A stretch of 64,000 nucleotides of DNA from Mesorhizobium mediterraneum (GTDB taxonomy: Bacteria; Pseudomonadota; Alphaproteobacteria; Rhizobiales; Rhizobiaceae). Both the position numbers and the translations under genes were made by a program. Shown here piece by piece: positions 25,198 through 35,910 of the stretch. Location of the stretch: the NCBI RefSeq assembly GCF_002284565.1, contig NZ_NPKI01000017.1:248001-312000 (forward strand). The letters run 5' to 3'. The stretch's first letter is position 1. Every line of letters starts with the position of its first letter. The notes below the pieces were generated by a model that was given only the letters and a program-made list of their open reading frames with translations, was not told the DNA's origin and ran no database searches.

Positions 25198-26082
25198 ATG
25201 GAACTTCGGCATTTGCGACATTTCCTCGCTGTTGCGGAGGAATTGCATATGGGGCGTGCAGCCCTGCGGCTGGCCATGGCGCAGCCTCCGCTTAGTCAAT
25301 CGATCGGGCGTCTGGAGAAGGAGCTCGGCGTCAAGCTGTTCGAGCGAGCCAACCGCCGCCTAACCCTGACGCGCGCAGGCTCGGCCTTCGTAGACGAGGC
25401 TCGGGCATCCGTGCGGCACGCCGATTCGGCGCTTCACATCGCCCGCGCAGCGCATAACGGCGAAGCTGGCGAGATCAGGGTCGGCTTCGTTTCGGCGGCT
25501 CTCTACGAGCATCTGCCGCATCTCCTGTCTCGGCTTCGCGAGAAATATCCGGACATCCGTCCAAAGCTCATCGAGGCGTCCACCAATGAGCAGATTGCGG
25601 CGTTGTCGCGCAGTGAGATCGACGTCGGTTTCGTGCATCCACCGCTCGGGACCGACGAACGTCTCGACGTCCATGACTATGCTGCTGAAGATCTCGTCGC
25701 CGTTCTGCCAGATGACCGGCAGACACACGGGGTGACGCTGGCGGACATTGCCCACCATGGGCTCATCATGTTTCCGGCTGCACAAGGCCCGGCGCTCCAT
25801 GCCCGCATCATGGACACGTTCACCAAGGCTGGCCTCGACGTGCGGATCGTCCAGGAGGCAACGCGGGCACTAACCATGCTCTCGCTCGTGTCCGCCGGCT
25901 TGGGCGCGGCCCTGCTGCCACGATCGACACAGCGCCTTATGTTTCGGGGCGTCCGCTATGCACCGATCACCGGCGTATCGCTGCCAGCGTGGCCACTTGC
26001 CGTGATTGCGAAACGGCGGCCACGGCCGACCATTGTCGATAGCGTCTGGAGACTTCTTGATGGTCGTCCAGACGCGACTTGA
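25198..26082 (+). CDS. LysR-family transcriptional regulator
   Basis: The 294-residue protein has the classic LysR helix-turn-helix (ELRHLRHFLAVAEELHMGRAALRLAMAQPPLSQSIGRLE, with the conserved LEKELGVKLFER after it) and a C-terminal periplasmic-binding-like effector domain (GEIRVGFVSAALYEHLPHLL and later motifs). It is divergent from the alpha/beta hydrolase gene, with palindromic sites between them, the usual layout of a LysR regulator and its target. The co-inducer cannot be predicted. Length is normal. Confidence 0.96.
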   Translation: MELRHLRHFLAVAEELHMGRAALRLAMAQPPLSQSIGRLEKELGVKLFERANRRLTLTRAGSAFVDEARASVRHADSALHIARAAHNGEAGEIRVGFVSAALYEHLPHLLSRLREKYPDIRPKLIEASTNEQIAALSRSEIDVGFVHPPLGTDERLDVHDYAAEDLVAVLPDDRQTHGVTLADIAHHGLIMFPAAQGPALHARIMDTFTKAGLDVRIVQEATRALTMLSLVSAGLGAALLPRSTQRLMFRGVRYAPITGVSLPAWPLAVIAKRRPRPTIVDSVWRLLDGRPDAT

Positions 26083-26283
26083 CCGGACCACCCGGCCGCG
26101 CGAGGCGCTCGATGACAGCCGCGCCGGCCGCGACGCGGCAGGTGAGAATTTCATTGCAACAATCTGACATAGATGAGTTTTTGATGATTCTTCCGCCTAA
26201 TTGGCGGTTGCGTCATTTGGCATCGTGAAAAACCAACGCTGCATGCTAAAAGGGCGTCAAGGCAGGATCGCAGGGAGGCCCGT

Positions 26284-28608
26284 ATGGAAGGCAAAAGCAA
26301 AAAAGCAGCCCGGTCGGACCTCGACGAAGCCGCCCTCTATTTTCACAAGCATCCAAGGCCTGGAAAGCTTGAAATCCAGGCAACCAAGCCGCTCGGCAAC
26401 CAGCGCGACCTGGCGCTTGCCTATTCGCCCGGCGTCGCGGCGCCCTGTTTGGAAATCCGCGACAATCCAGCAACCGCCGCTGACTACACGGCGCGAGCCA
26501 ATCTGGTCGGCGTCGTCTCCAATGGTTCGGCCGTGCTCGGTCTTGGCAATATCGGCCCGCTCGCCTCCAAGCCGGTGATGGAAGGCAAGGCGGTGCTGTT
26601 CAAGAAGTTCGCCGGCATCGACGTCTTCGACATCGAGATCGACGCGCCTGACATCGAGCGCATGGTCGAGACGATCTCGGCGTTGGAGCCGACCTTCGGC
26701 GGCATCAACCTCGAGGACATAAAGGCGCCCGAATGCTTCGAGGTCGAGGAACGGCTGAAGGCCCGCATGGCCATACCGGTCTTCCATGACGACCAGCACG
26801 GCACCGCGATCATCGTCGCCGCCGCCGTGCTCAATGGGCTGGAATTTGCCGGCAAGACGATCTCCGACATCAAGATCGTCACCTCCGGCGCCGGGGCAGC
26901 TGCCCTTGCCTGCCTCAACTTGCTGGTTTTGCTCGGCGCGCGCGTCGAAAACATCTGGGTCACCGACCGTTTCGGCGTCGCTTACAAGGGCCGCGTCGAC
27001 GAGATGGACCGCTGGAAAGACCCCTACGTGAAAGATACCGAGGCGCGCACGCTAGCCGATGTGCTGCCGGGCGCCGACGTATTCCTCGGTCTTTCGGCCG
27101 CCGGCGTGCTGAAACCGGAATTGCTCCAGCATATGGCGCCAAAACCGTTGATCCTGGCGCTGGCCAATCCCAATCCCGAGATCATGCCGGAAGTGGCACG
27201 AGCTGCACGACCCGATGCGATGATCTGCACCGGCCGCTCCGATTTCCCCAATCAAGTCAACAACGTACTCTGCTTTCCCTATATATTCCGTGGCGCGTTG
27301 GACTGCGGCGCCAGCGCCATCAACGAAGAGATGAAGATGGCCGCGGTGCGGGCGATCGCAGCCCTTGCCCGCGAAGAGCCATCCGATGTCGCCGCCCGCG
27401 CCTATTCCGGCGAAACGCCGATCTTCGGGCCCGATTTCCTGATCCCCTCGCCCTTCGATCCCAGGCTAATCCTGCGCATCGCCCCGGCGGTGGCCAAGGC
27501 CGCCTGCGACACCGGCGTCGCGACACGGCCGATCACCGACATGACGGTCTATATCGACACGCTGAACCGCTTCGTCTTCCGCTCCGGCCTGGTCATGAAG
27601 CCGGTGTTCACGATGGCCAAGACGTCGAACGCCAAGCGCGTCATCTATGCCGACGGCGAGGACGAGCGCGTGCTGCGAGCCGCGCAAGTGGTGCTGGAGG
27701 AAGGCATCGCCGAGCCGATCCTGATCGGCCGCCCGCATGTCATCGAGGTCAGGCTGAAACGCTACGGGCTGCGCATCAAGCCGGGCGTCGATTTCGGCCT
27801 GATCAATCCCGAGGACGATCCGCGTTATCGCCACTACGTCGACCTTTTGATCGAGCTCGCCGGCCGGCGCGGCGTGACGACGGAAGCCGCGCGCACCATG
27901 GTGCGCACCGACAACACGGTGATCGCAGCACTTGCCCTCAAGCGTGGCGACGCCGACGCCATGGTCTGCGGCCTGGAAGGACGTTTCGAGCGGCATTTGC
28001 GCAATGTCACCCTGATCATTGGCCCGCGCGCCGGTATCAGGGATCACGACCTGTCGACGCTTTCCATGCTGATCTCGCAGCGCGGCATCATTTTCCTCAC
28101 CGACACCCATGTCACCGTCGATCCGACGGCCGAGGAAATCGCCGAGATGACGGTGCTGGCGGCGGAAGAAATCCAGCGCTTCGGCATAGAGCCCAAGGCC
28201 GCCCTGCTGTCGCATTCGGATTTCGGCTCGCGCGATTCGCCGAGCGCGCTCAAGATGCGGCAGGCAGCGGCGATCCTGGCGCGCATCGCGCCCGACCTGC
28301 AATGCGACGGCGAGATGCATGCCGATTCGGCTCTGTCGGAGGAGCTGCGCCAGCGCGTCTATCCGCATTCGCGGCTGAAGGGCGAAGCCAATCTGCTGGT
28401 GTTCCCCAATCTCGATTCGGCGAACATCACGCTTACCGCGCTGCGCACGATGATGGACGCGCTGCATGTCGGGCCGATCCTGCTCGGTACCGACAGACCG
28501 GCGCATATATTGACACCGTCGGTGACGTCGCGCGGCGTCGTCAACATGACGGCACTCGCCGTGGTCGAAGCCGCCCACAAGGCGCAGGCGGTCGTAAATC
28601 TGGGCTAA
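26284..28608 (+). CDS. NAD(P)-dependent malic enzyme with C-terminal phosphotransacetylase-like domain
   Basis: The 774-residue protein is a chimera. Residues 1 to about 430 form the malic enzyme part, with [27 protein letters not shown] and the dinucleotide motif [11 protein letters not shown]; residues from about 440 on resemble phosphotransacetylase but are thought to be regulatory. It decarboxylates malate to pyruvate. In rhizobia there are two such enzymes, Dme (NAD, needed for nitrogen fixation in symbiosis in S. meliloti) and Tme (NADP); which one this is cannot be settled by eye. A GGGAGG site precedes the ATG. Confidence 0.93.
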   Translation: MEGKSKKAARSDLDEAALYFHKHPRPGKLEIQATKPLGNQRDLALAYSPGVAAPCLEIRDNPATAADYTARANLVGVVSNGSAVLGLGNIGPLASKPVMEGKAVLFKKFAGIDVFDIEIDAPDIERMVETISALEPTFGGINLEDIKAPECFEVEERLKARMAIPVFHDDQHGTAIIVAAAVLNGLEFAGKTISDIKIVTSGAGAAALACLNLLVLLGARVENIWVTDRFGVAYKGRVDEMDRWKDPYVKDTEARTLADVLPGADVFLGLSAAGVLKPELLQHMAPKPLILALANPNPEIMPEVARAARPDAMICTGRSDFPNQVNNVLCFPYIFRGALDCGASAINEEMKMAAVRAIAALAREEPSDVAARAYSGETPIFGPDFLIPSPFDPRLILRIAPAVAKAACDTGVATRPITDMTVYIDTLNRFVFRSGLVMKPVFTMAKTSNAKRVIYADGEDERVLRAAQVVLEEGIAEPILIGRPHVIEVRLKRYGLRIKPGVDFGLINPEDDPRYRHYVDLLIELAGRRGVTTEAARTMVRTDNTVIAALALKRGDADAMVCGLEGRFERHLRNVTLIIGPRAGIRDHDLSTLSMLISQRGIIFLTDTHVTVDPTAEEIAEMTVLAAEEIQRFGIEPKAALLSHSDFGSRDSPSALKMRQAAAILARIAPDLQCDGEMHADSALSEELRQRVYPHSRLKGEANLLVFPNLDSANITLTALRTMMDALHVGPILLGTDRPAHILTPSVTSRGVVNMTALAVVEAAHKAQAVVNLG

Positions 28609-28689
28609 AGCGGGGTTTCGCGGTAAGCTAAATATACAACCGCAAAGCGGTAGCTTTCGCGACGGCCTGTTAAACGGAGTTCACGGCGA

Positions 28690-29886
28690 ATGACGGGCGG
28701 AGGGTGGAATCTGACGCGTGCCGCCGTACTGCTCGGTGCCTTGACGTTATCAAGCTTTGCCGTCACCGAGCCGCAGGCCGCCTCCCGTGTTTGCCGCCAG
28801 TTGGAGACCGATCTCGCGGCCGCTGCGCGTGGCGGCGGTGGCAAGCCGGCCCTGCTCAGGAAGTACGACGACGCGATCGTGCGGCAGCGCGAGCAGATTT
28901 CAAAGGCAAGCCGCCAGTTCGACAGCGCCGGCTGCGGCTTTTCGCTGGTCGGCCGCAATCGCAACGCATGCGCTGCACTCGAGGCCACGCTCGACCGCAT
29001 GAACGCCAATCTCGATGCCCTGCAGGTCAAGCGCGCGCAGCTCGCCGGCGGCGGCTCGCGACGTGATCGAGCACGCATACTGGCCTCGCTCGACGCCAAT
29101 GGCTGTCATGATAGCGCCGTGCCTTCGAAGCGTGTGCCTGTCGTCGAAGCGAACCGTGAAAACGGCAAAGGAAATCTGCTCGATCGGCTTTTGGGCGACG
29201 CCAGAAGTCAGCCCGATGCGCTGGATGAGCCGAGCGATCCCGATGAACAACGCGGTATCCGCGCCATGATCAATCGGCCAGACGGCATGGACCTGCCACG
29301 TCTTGGCGGCGAATTCCGCACAATGTGCGTGCGCACCTGCGACGGCTATTTCTTCCCGATGTCGAACGCCGCCTCGCTGGGCGATTTCGAGCGCGACCAG
29401 AAGAACTGCGATTCGAGTTGCCCCGGCACCGAGATGCAGGTGTTCTATACGCGCGGCATTGGCGACGATTCGGCCTCGATGACGTCCTCGATAACCGGCA
29501 GGCCCTACAGCGAACTGCCGACCGCCTATCTCTACAAGCAGCCCGAAACATCGCGGCCGTCGGCCTGCGGCTGCAACGCCTCGCGGAATTTCGAGATCAT
29601 CGCCGGCAATCCGCCAAGCCCGGAGCAGTCCGAGGCCGACGTGGAGACCACGCCGTCCGTTCCGGTGCCTGCCGCCAGACCCGATCCAGGCGCCGACCCG
29701 GAGACTTTGGCCAATGTCGAAGGCAGGCTCGATCGCGAAGCCATCAAACGCCTCGCCGTAAAGCCCTCGCCGACGACCTTGCTGCCGCCGGAACAGCGCA
29801 AGGTCAGGGCCGTCGGGCCAGCGTTCCTTCCCGACCCAGCAGCGGCAACAGGTCTGCAAGCTCCGGCCCTGAAGGCTGTCCAGTAA
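28690..29886 (+). CDS. DUF2865 domain exported protein
   Basis: The 398-residue protein has an N-terminal signal peptide and the DUF2865 core with its cysteines: [30 protein letters not shown] and QVFYTRG. The N-terminal half has further cysteines that may form disulfides. The family is found in rhizobia and relatives and has no known function. The C-terminal part is of low complexity and prolines are frequent. Its last 83 bases overlap the convergent gltX gene. A GGAG-containing leader precedes the ATG. Confidence 0.88.
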   Translation: MTGGGWNLTRAAVLLGALTLSSFAVTEPQAASRVCRQLETDLAAAARGGGGKPALLRKYDDAIVRQREQISKASRQFDSAGCGFSLVGRNRNACAALEATLDRMNANLDALQVKRAQLAGGGSRRDRARILASLDANGCHDSAVPSKRVPVVEANRENGKGNLLDRLLGDARSQPDALDEPSDPDEQRGIRAMINRPDGMDLPRLGGEFRTMCVRTCDGYFFPMSNAASLGDFERDQKNCDSSCPGTEMQVFYTRGIGDDSASMTSSITGRPYSELPTAYLYKQPETSRPSACGCNASRNFEIIAGNPPSPEQSEADVETTPSVPVPAARPDPGADPETLANVEGRLDREAIKRLAVKPSPTTLLPPEQRKVRAVGPAFLPDPAAATGLQAPALKAVQ

Positions 29887-31177
29887 GCGCCAGCCTGAGC
29901 GGCATGAACAGCGCCTTGCCCTTGCGGCCGGTCGCTTCCCTGATCCTGCCCGTCCACTCCTTCCAGACCGACCCGTTCCAGGGATCTTCCGGCAAAAGAT
30001 CGAACGCCTGGCGAAGGAAATCGCGGTCGATATCGGAAAAGTCCGGCTGCTCCTGCGGGCCGTCGCGAAGTGTGCGCCACCAGATCGCGGCATCGGCCAG
30101 CCTGTCGAGATTGCCGCGCACCGCCAGCCAGAAGGGCTCGGCCTGTTCGCCGGAGATGCCGAGCACGATCAGTCGGTCGCGCGCCTCGGAAAACGGCATA
30201 TGGTGCAGCAGTGTGCGATTGAGCACGAAGAGCTCGTCCGGATCGAACTTGGCGGCAGATTTCGACGTCGCGGCCGGATCGAAGCGCCGGGCAAGCTCGG
30301 CCATGTCAGGCACCGCCACGACATTTTCCGAGGTGCCAACAAGCACGGCCAGCGAGGCGACGGCCATCGGCTCGATGCCGGTCTCGCGCAGGCTCTCGAT
30401 CGAGAGCGCGCCGCTCCGCTTCGACAGGCCCTCGCCCGATGCGGTGGTCAAGAGATTATGGTGGCCGAACACCGGCGGCTCGGCACCAAGCGCCTGGAAC
30501 AGGGCGATTTGCACGCCGGTATTGGTGACGTGGTCGTCGCCGCGGATCACGTGGCTGACGCCCATCTCGATGTCGTCGACTACCGAAGGCAAAGTGTAGA
30601 GATAGGTGCCGTCCTCGCGCAGCAGAACCGGATCGGAAAGCGAGGCAAGATCGACGGTTTCCTCGCCGCGCACCAGATCGTTCCAGTGGATTTCGGTGCG
30701 CTCCGGCGCTAAGGGATCACTGCTGAAATTGGGCAGGAGAAAGCGCCAGTGCGGCCGGCGGCCATCTGCCTGGTATTCGGCGACCTGCTCAGGCGTCAGC
30801 GTCAGCGCCTCCCGACCATAGACCGGCGGCAGGCCGCGCGTGCGGCGCACCTTGCGCCTGAGATCGAGCTCTTCCGGGGTTTCGTAGCAAGCATAGAGAA
30901 GGCGCGCCGCCTTCAATTTCTCCACCATCGCATCGTAGATCTCGAAGCGCCGTGACTGGTATTCCGTGGCGTCAGGAAAGATGCCCAGCCAATGCAGGTC
31001 GTAGAGGATGGCGTCGGAGAATTCCTGCGTCGAGCGCGCGACGTCGGTGTCGTCGAAACGCTGGATGAAGCGGCCCTTGTTGTTCATGGCGAACAGCCAG
31101 TTGAACAGCGCGGTGCGCGCATTGCCGATATGAATGCGGCCGGTCGGTGATGGGGCGAAACGGACGGTAACTGTCAT
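29804..31177 (-). CDS. gltX: Glutamyl-tRNA synthetase
   Basis: The 457-residue class I synthetase has the HIGH motif (RIHIGNAR), the KMSKS counterpart in LSKRSG and the tRNA-binding region that follows. The second signature reads RFDDTD rather than the usual RIEDTD. Alphaproteobacteria often have two GluRS, one of which can charge tRNA-Gln for the amidotransferase route, and this variant may belong to that group. Its 3' end overlaps the DUF2865 gene by 83 bases on the other strand. A hairpin repeat lies upstream, between it and the ABC exporter gene. Confidence 0.95.
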   Translation of the reverse strand: MTVTVRFAPSPTGRIHIGNARTALFNWLFAMNNKGRFIQRFDDTDVARSTQEFSDAILYDLHWLGIFPDATEYQSRRFEIYDAMVEKLKAARLLYACYETPEELDLRRKVRRTRGLPPVYGREALTLTPEQVAEYQADGRRPHWRFLLPNFSSDPLAPERTEIHWNDLVRGEETVDLASLSDPVLLREDGTYLYTLPSVVDDIEMGVSHVIRGDDHVTNTGVQIALFQALGAEPPVFGHHNLLTTASGEGLSKRSGALSIESLRETGIEPMAVASLAVLVGTSENVVAVPDMAELARRFDPAATSKSAAKFDPDELFVLNRTLLHHMPFSEARDRLIVLGISGEQAEPFWLAVRGNLDRLADAAIWWRTLRDGPQEQPDFSDIDRDFLRQAFDLLPEDPWNGSVWKEWTGRIREATGRKGKALFMPLRLALTGQPSGPELADLLPLLGREGTLARRP

Positions 31178-31270
31178 GGGCTGGGCGTACCGGATGGTTT
31201 TCGTATTGACAAGACACGCCCCCGCGCTCAGCGGCAGACATAGAACATGACGAAGGCGATGAAAAGGCGG

Positions 31271-31304
31271 CAGCGCCGCGTGTCCATTAAGACACGCGGC
31301 GCTG
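31271..31304. repeat. RIME-like hairpin, half copy D
   Basis: A perfect 14-bp stem CAGCGCCGCGTGTC/GACACGCGGCGCTG closes around the loop CATTAA, followed by TAAC. It resembles the first hairpin of the RIME-like element at 6289-6398 (CAGCGCC...GGCGCTG) but lacks the second hairpin. It begins eight bases after the exporter stop codon in the minus direction, so it could end that transcript. Confidence 0.7.
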
Positions 31305-31311
31305 TAACCCG

Positions 31312-33117
31312 TCAGATCGCCAGCCCTTTGGTCAATTCGAGCGCCTGGCGCTCGAACAGCCGGCGGTAGATGCCGCCTTGCAGCCGGATCAGTTGGTCAT
31401 GCGAACCCTCTTCGACGATGCGGCCGCGATCGAACACCAGAAGCCTGTCCAGCGCCCGCACCGTTGAAAGCCGGTGCGCGATGACCAGCGTCGTACGGCC
31501 GACCATCAACCGCTCCATCGCCTGCTGGATCAGCACCTCCGATTCCGAGTCGAGGCTCGACGTCGCCTCGTCAAGGATGAGGATCCGCGCATCGGCGAGG
31601 AAAGCGCGCGCGATCGCCACGCGCTGGCGCTCGCCACCCGACAGTTTCACGCCGCGCTCGCCGACCAGCGTGCCGTAACCCTTCGGCAGATCGACGATGA
31701 AGTCGTGCGCGCTGGCCAGCCGCGCCGCATGCTCGATCTCGGCTTGCGTGGCGCTCGGCCGGGCATAGGCGATGTTTTCGGCCAGCGACCGGTGGAACAG
31801 AATCGGCTCCTGTTGGACGATGGCGATCTGCCCGCGCAGCGACGCCTGCGCCACCCCGGAAATATCCTGGCCGTCGATCAGGATCGTTCCCGCATTCACG
31901 TCGTAAAGGCGCTGGATCAGCTTGACGAAGGTCGTCTTGCCCGAGCCCGAATGGCCGACCAGCCCGACGCGTTCGCCCGGCGCGATATCCACCGAAAAGT
32001 CGCGATAGAGCGGCAGGCGGTGGCTGCCATAGTGGAAGGTGACATCGTCGAAGCTGATGCGGCCGTCGGTGATGCGGATCGGCTTGGCGCCGGGCACATC
32101 CTCGATCCCGAGCGGCTCGGACTGGAAGTCGACCAGTTCCTCCATGTCGTTGATCGAGCGCTGCAAATTGCGGATATGCGTGCCGATGTCGCGCAAATAG
32201 CCTTGCAGCACGAAAAACGAGGTCAGTACGAAGGTAACATCGCCGGCGCTCGCCTGCCCCCACGCCCACAAAAGCAGCGAAAATCCGATCACCGCGGTTC
32301 TCAGAAGCAGCAGCATCGCCCCTTGCGTGGTGCCGTTGACGGTGCCGCGCACCCAGGTGCGGCGCGTGCGGGCACGCCATCTGGCGACGACCTTGGCAAG
32401 GCGCGTTTCCTCGCGTTCCTCGGCGCCAAAACCCTTGACCACGGCGTTGCAGCTCACCGCGTCGGCCAGCGCGCCGCCCAGGCGCGTGTCCCATGCGTTG
32501 GCAAGCCTTGCCGCAGGCGCGACATAGCCGAGCGACAGCAGCGCCGTCACCGCGATGAACAGCACCGAACCTACGGCGACGACAGCACCCATCAGCGGCC
32601 AGAACCAGCCGAGCAGCAGCGTCGAGCCGACAAGCATGACGACGGACGGCAGCAGCGCGATCAGGATCGTGTCGTTGAGCAGGTCGAGCGCCCACATGCC
32701 GCGGGTTATCTTGCGCACGGTCGACCCGGCGAAGCTGTTGGCGTGCCAGTCGGTGGAGAAGCGCTGGACGCGATGGAAGGCGTCTGCGGCGATATCCGCC
32801 ATCATCTTCAGGGTCAGTTCGACGATGGCCATGAAAGCGAGGTTGCGCAGGACGACACCGGTGAGCGCCAGCGCCACCAGCATCGAAAAGGCCGCCATCG
32901 CCGCATTCCATGCGACATCGTCGGCCGCAGCGCTGCTGGCAACGGCGTCGACCAGGCGGCCGGAATAGAGCGGCGTCAGCACGTCGGCCAAGGTCGACAG
33001 CAGGAACGTGCCCATGATGAGCGAAAGCCGCCACGGCTGGCGCCGCCAATGACTAAGCGTGAAGCCAAGGGCGCTGCGAAAGGCGCCTGCGCGCAAATCT
33101 ATCTGAAAACGAGCCAT
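31312..33117 (-). CDS. ABC transporter, fused permease and ATPase (exporter type)
   Basis: The protein of about 601 residues has an N-terminal six-helix exporter membrane domain and a C-terminal ATPase with Walker [10 protein letters not shown], the signature [14 protein letters not shown] and Walker [13 protein letters not shown]. It works as a dimer in the inner membrane. The substrate is unknown; related proteins export lipids, drugs or polysaccharide. The start was set at 33117 (MARFQID); a further ATG lies six codons upstream. The gene is alone, 134 bases upstream of gltX on the same strand. Confidence 0.92.
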   Translation of the reverse strand: MARFQIDLRAGAFRSALGFTLSHWRRQPWRLSLIMGTFLLSTLADVLTPLYSGRLVDAVASSAAADDVAWNAAMAAFSMLVALALTGVVLRNLAFMAIVELTLKMMADIAADAFHRVQRFSTDWHANSFAGSTVRKITRGMWALDLLNDTILIALLPSVVMLVGSTLLLGWFWPLMGAVVAVGSVLFIAVTALLSLGYVAPAARLANAWDTRLGGALADAVSCNAVVKGFGAEEREETRLAKVVARWRARTRRTWVRGTVNGTTQGAMLLLLRTAVIGFSLLLWAWGQASAGDVTFVLTSFFVLQGYLRDIGTHIRNLQRSINDMEELVDFQSEPLGIEDVPGAKPIRITDGRISFDDVTFHYGSHRLPLYRDFSVDIAPGERVGLVGHSGSGKTTFVKLIQRLYDVNAGTILIDGQDISGVAQASLRGQIAIVQQEPILFHRSLAENIAYARPSATQAEIEHAARLASAHDFIVDLPKGYGTLVGERGVKLSGGERQRVAIARAFLADARILILDEATSSLDSESEVLIQQAMERLMVGRTTLVIAHRLSTVRALDRLLVFDRGRIVEEGSHDQLIRLQGGIYRRLFERQALELTKGLAI

Positions 33118-33371
33118 GATGTCATTCGGGCGCAAACGAGCCCGGTCCCGGTAAGGTCGAAAATTGAAAAAACCGCGTGGGCGAATTAGCGCCCGGGAAT
33201 GCGGGGGTTCGGCATATTTGGCGGCTCGCCCGAATACGGGCGGCGACCGGCATCGACGAACGCCTGTTGTCAGATAGACCTGGCCGTGAAGGTGAAAACC
33301 TTCCAGAGCGCCGTCTGAGACCTAGGCTTCGCGGCCTCGCATAACGATGTCAAATCCTGCCATTCGGTCCG

Positions 33372-33472
33372 TTAGAGCGACGTGCGTCCATTCGGACGCA
33401 CAAAGTACGCTCTAACTTTGAATCTGCGCATCGTGCTTTCCGAAAATCGATGCCGATTTTCGGGCCGATGCG
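33372..33472 (+). repeat. RIME1-like two-hairpin element, copy B
   Basis: This 101-bp copy lies in the 486-base gap between the ABC exporter and GNAT genes. It has the same order of parts as copy A: TTAGAGCG, GCGTCCATTCGGACGC, CGCTCTAAC, AATCTGCGCATC, then CGAAAATCGATGCCGATTTTCG and GGCCGATGCG. Nothing else was recognised in the gap (33118-33603). Confidence 0.85.
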
Positions 33473-33603
33473 TAGGAATCGCGGAGACGTTCTTATAGAG
33501 ATGCCTCAACGCGTCGCCAAGCCAGCGAGCGATCGAAAGCGCATCTGGTCCAACCAGTGAGACCATTTTGCAACAATCGCGGGTTGTGCGCCGGCGTCGC
33601 CGC

Positions 33604-34017
33604 TCAGGCTGCTGGAATGCGGTCGAGCCGCATGTAGCGGCCATCGGTGGACGGCCTGAAGCCGAGTTTCTCGTAGACCGCGTGGGCGTCGTTCGTCGAC
33701 AGGCTCCAGTGGGTGACTGTCTTGCAATCCGGATGATTGATAAGCGACTGGACAAGCCGCGTGCCGATGCCTCGCCCGCGATGCCCAGGCCAGACGATGA
33801 CGTCGGCCAGATAGGCGAAAACCGTGCCGTCGGTGATCGCCCGGCCGAAGCCGATCTGCTTGTCGTTGAGATAGGCTCCCACGCAAAGCGAGTTGGCAAA
33901 GGCGCGGCGGTGGACTTCGTCGCTGCGCCCGCTGCCCCAGTAGCTTGCCATCAACAGGTCGGAGGTCGCCCGGAAGTCGATCCGTGACATGTCGAAGCTG
34001 ATTTCACAGTCAGGCAT
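33604..34017 (-). CDS. GNAT family N-acetyltransferase
   Basis: The 137-residue protein has the GNAT acetyl-CoA-binding motif VWPGHRGRGIGTRLVQSLI and the following helix, plus the C-terminal YEKLGFRP of the fold. The substrate is unknown; some related proteins act on small molecules or peptides. It lies 38 bases after the start of nadE in the same direction (nadE upstream on the minus strand), so they may share a transcript. Confidence 0.93.
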   Translation of the reverse strand: MPDCEISFDMSRIDFRATSDLLMASYWGSGRSDEVHRRAFANSLCVGAYLNDKQIGFGRAITDGTVFAYLADVIVWPGHRGRGIGTRLVQSLINHPDCKTVTHWSLSTNDAHAVYEKLGFRPSTDGRYMRLDRIPAA

Positions 34018-34055
34018 GGCTACATCGTTGATCGTTTGGAGAGCCGAAATCGCGC

Positions 34056-35771
34056 CTATCCGCCATCCCTGAACCGGTTGGTGATGGGATAACGGCGGTC
34101 GCGGCCGAAATTCTTTTTGGTGATCTTCACGCCGGGCGCTGCCTGCCGGCGCTTGTATTCGGCGATGTAGAGCAGGTGCTCGACGCGCGTCACCGTCGCC
34201 CGGTCATGGCCGCGGGCAACGATCTCGTCGACACCCATCTCGTTCTCAACCAGACACTCCAAGATGTCGTCCAGCACCGGATAGGGCGGCAGCGAATCCT
34301 GATCCGTCTGGTTCTCGCGCAGTTCCGCCGAAGGCGCCTTGTCGATGATGTTGTTCGGGATCACCTCGCCGGAAGGACCCAGCGCGCCCGGCGGCACGTG
34401 CGTATTGCGCCAGCGCGACAGCGCATAGACCTGCATCTTGTAGAGGTCCTTGATTGGGTTGAAGCCGCCATTCATGTCGCCATAGAGCGTGGCGTAGCCC
34501 ACCGACATCTCACTTTTGTTGCCGGTGGTGACCACCATCGAGCCGAACTTGTTGGAGATCGCCATCAAAATGGTGCCGCGCGCGCGGCTCTGCAGGTTTT
34601 CTTCGGTGATGCCTTCCTTGGTGCCCTCGAAAAGCTGCGTCAGCGTATGCAGGAATCCCTCGACCGGCTCGAAGATCGGCACGATATCGTAGCGGCAGCC
34701 GAGCGCGCGGGCACAATCCTCGGCATCCTTCAGCGAATCCTTCGAGGTATAGCGGTAAGGCATCATCACGGCGCGCAGCCGTTCCTCGCCGAGCGCATCG
34801 ACGGCAAGTGCGGCGCAGATCGCCGAATCGATGCCGCCGGAAAGGCCGAGCACCACATTCTTGAAGCCGTTTTTGTTGACGTAGTCGCGCAGGCCCAGCA
34901 TGCAGGCGCGATAGTCAGCCTCCTCCTTTTCCGGGATTTTCGACCTCGGTCCTTCGGAGCAGACCCAGCCCTCGGAGTGATTTCCACTTCGCGCGCCTGC
35001 GGCGGCGCGGTTCCGCTTCCACGTGGTGACGTTGACCGTCTCCTCGAACTGGCTCATCTGGAAGGCCAGCGTCTTGTCAGAACCTATAGCAAACGACGCA
35101 CCATCGAAGATCAGCTCGTCCTGGCCGCCAAGCTGATTGGCGTAGATGATCGGCAATCCGCATTCGATGACCTGGCGGATGACGATCTGGTGGCGAACGT
35201 CGACCTTGCCGCGATAATAGGGCGAGCCGTTCGGTACCAGCAGGATTTCCGCGCCGCTTTCGGCCAGCGTCTCGCACATGCCGACATCGCCCCATATGTC
35301 TTCGCAGATCGGAATTCCCAGGCGCACGCCGCGGAAATTGACCGGTCCCTGGATTTCAGGACCAGCCTGGAAGACGCGCTTCTCGTCGAATTCGCCGTAG
35401 TTCGGCAGATCGAGCTTGTAGCGCTCGGCAAGGATCTTGCCGCCATCGGCAACGATGATCGAATTGTGCGTGCCGCTCTTGCGCTTCAGTGGCGTGCCGA
35501 TGATGACGCCCGGCCCGCCATCGGCGGTATCACCAGCGAAATCCTTCGCCGCCCGCTCGCAGGCCTTCAGGAACGCCGGCTTCAGCACCAGGTCTTCGGG
35601 GGGATACCCAGCAAGAAAAAGCTCGGTGAACAGCACGAGGTCGGCGCTCTGGCGAGCGGCATCCGCCCTCGCCTCGCGCGCCTTTGCGAGATTACCGGCG
35701 ACGTCGCCAACCGTCGGATTGAGCTGGGCGACGGCGATGCGCAATATGTCGGAAGCGGTGTTGTCGGTCAT
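34056..35771 (-). CDS. nadE: Glutamine-dependent NAD+ synthetase
   Basis: The 571-residue protein fuses an N-terminal carbon-nitrogen hydrolase domain (Glu50 in FTELFLAGYPPEDL, the lysine in YKLDLPNYGEFDEKR, the cysteine in GIPICEDIWGD) with a C-terminal synthetase domain with the ATP-pyrophosphatase motif LGLSGGIDSA. It amidates nicotinate adenine dinucleotide to NAD+ using glutamine as ammonia source. The ATG at 35771 (MTDNTASD) was preferred over one 12 codons upstream. All catalytic residues are present. Confidence 0.96.
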   Translation of the reverse strand: MTDNTASDILRIAVAQLNPTVGDVAGNLAKAREARADAARQSADLVLFTELFLAGYPPEDLVLKPAFLKACERAAKDFAGDTADGGPGVIIGTPLKRKSGTHNSIIVADGGKILAERYKLDLPNYGEFDEKRVFQAGPEIQGPVNFRGVRLGIPICEDIWGDVGMCETLAESGAEILLVPNGSPYYRGKVDVRHQIVIRQVIECGLPIIYANQLGGQDELIFDGASFAIGSDKTLAFQMSQFEETVNVTTWKRNRAAAGARSGNHSEGWVCSEGPRSKIPEKEEADYRACMLGLRDYVNKNGFKNVVLGLSGGIDSAICAALAVDALGEERLRAVMMPYRYTSKDSLKDAEDCARALGCRYDIVPIFEPVEGFLHTLTQLFEGTKEGITEENLQSRARGTILMAISNKFGSMVVTTGNKSEMSVGYATLYGDMNGGFNPIKDLYKMQVYALSRWRNTHVPPGALGPSGEVIPNNIIDKAPSAELRENQTDQDSLPPYPVLDDILECLVENEMGVDEIVARGHDRATVTRVEHLLYIAEYKRRQAAPGVKITKKNFGRDRRYPITNRFRDGG

Positions 35772-35850
35772 GCCTGCTGACTTAGCGCGACAGAATTCGC
35801 CGGGCAATGGCGTTCATTTGGACCACCCAGACCGAATGACATATGTCATT

Positions 35851-35906
35851 CGTGTCAGACCGATCGACGAATGTCGATCGTGTCAGACCGATCAACGGAT
35901 CGATCG
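35851..35906. repeat. Short direct repeat with 28-bp period
   Basis: CGTGTCAGACCGATC occurs at 35851 and at 35879, each followed by a GACGAATGTCGATCG- or AACGGATCGATCG-like stretch. It lies between the start of nadE and the end of the glycosylase gene. It could be a pair of protein binding sites or a trace of slippage; no function is known. Confidence 0.55.
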
Positions 35907-35910
35907 CGGC

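Noticed and set aside
34176..35780. A 534-codon open frame opposite nadE.
   Set aside because: High-GC antisense frame without recognisable motifs; nadE has all catalytic residues.
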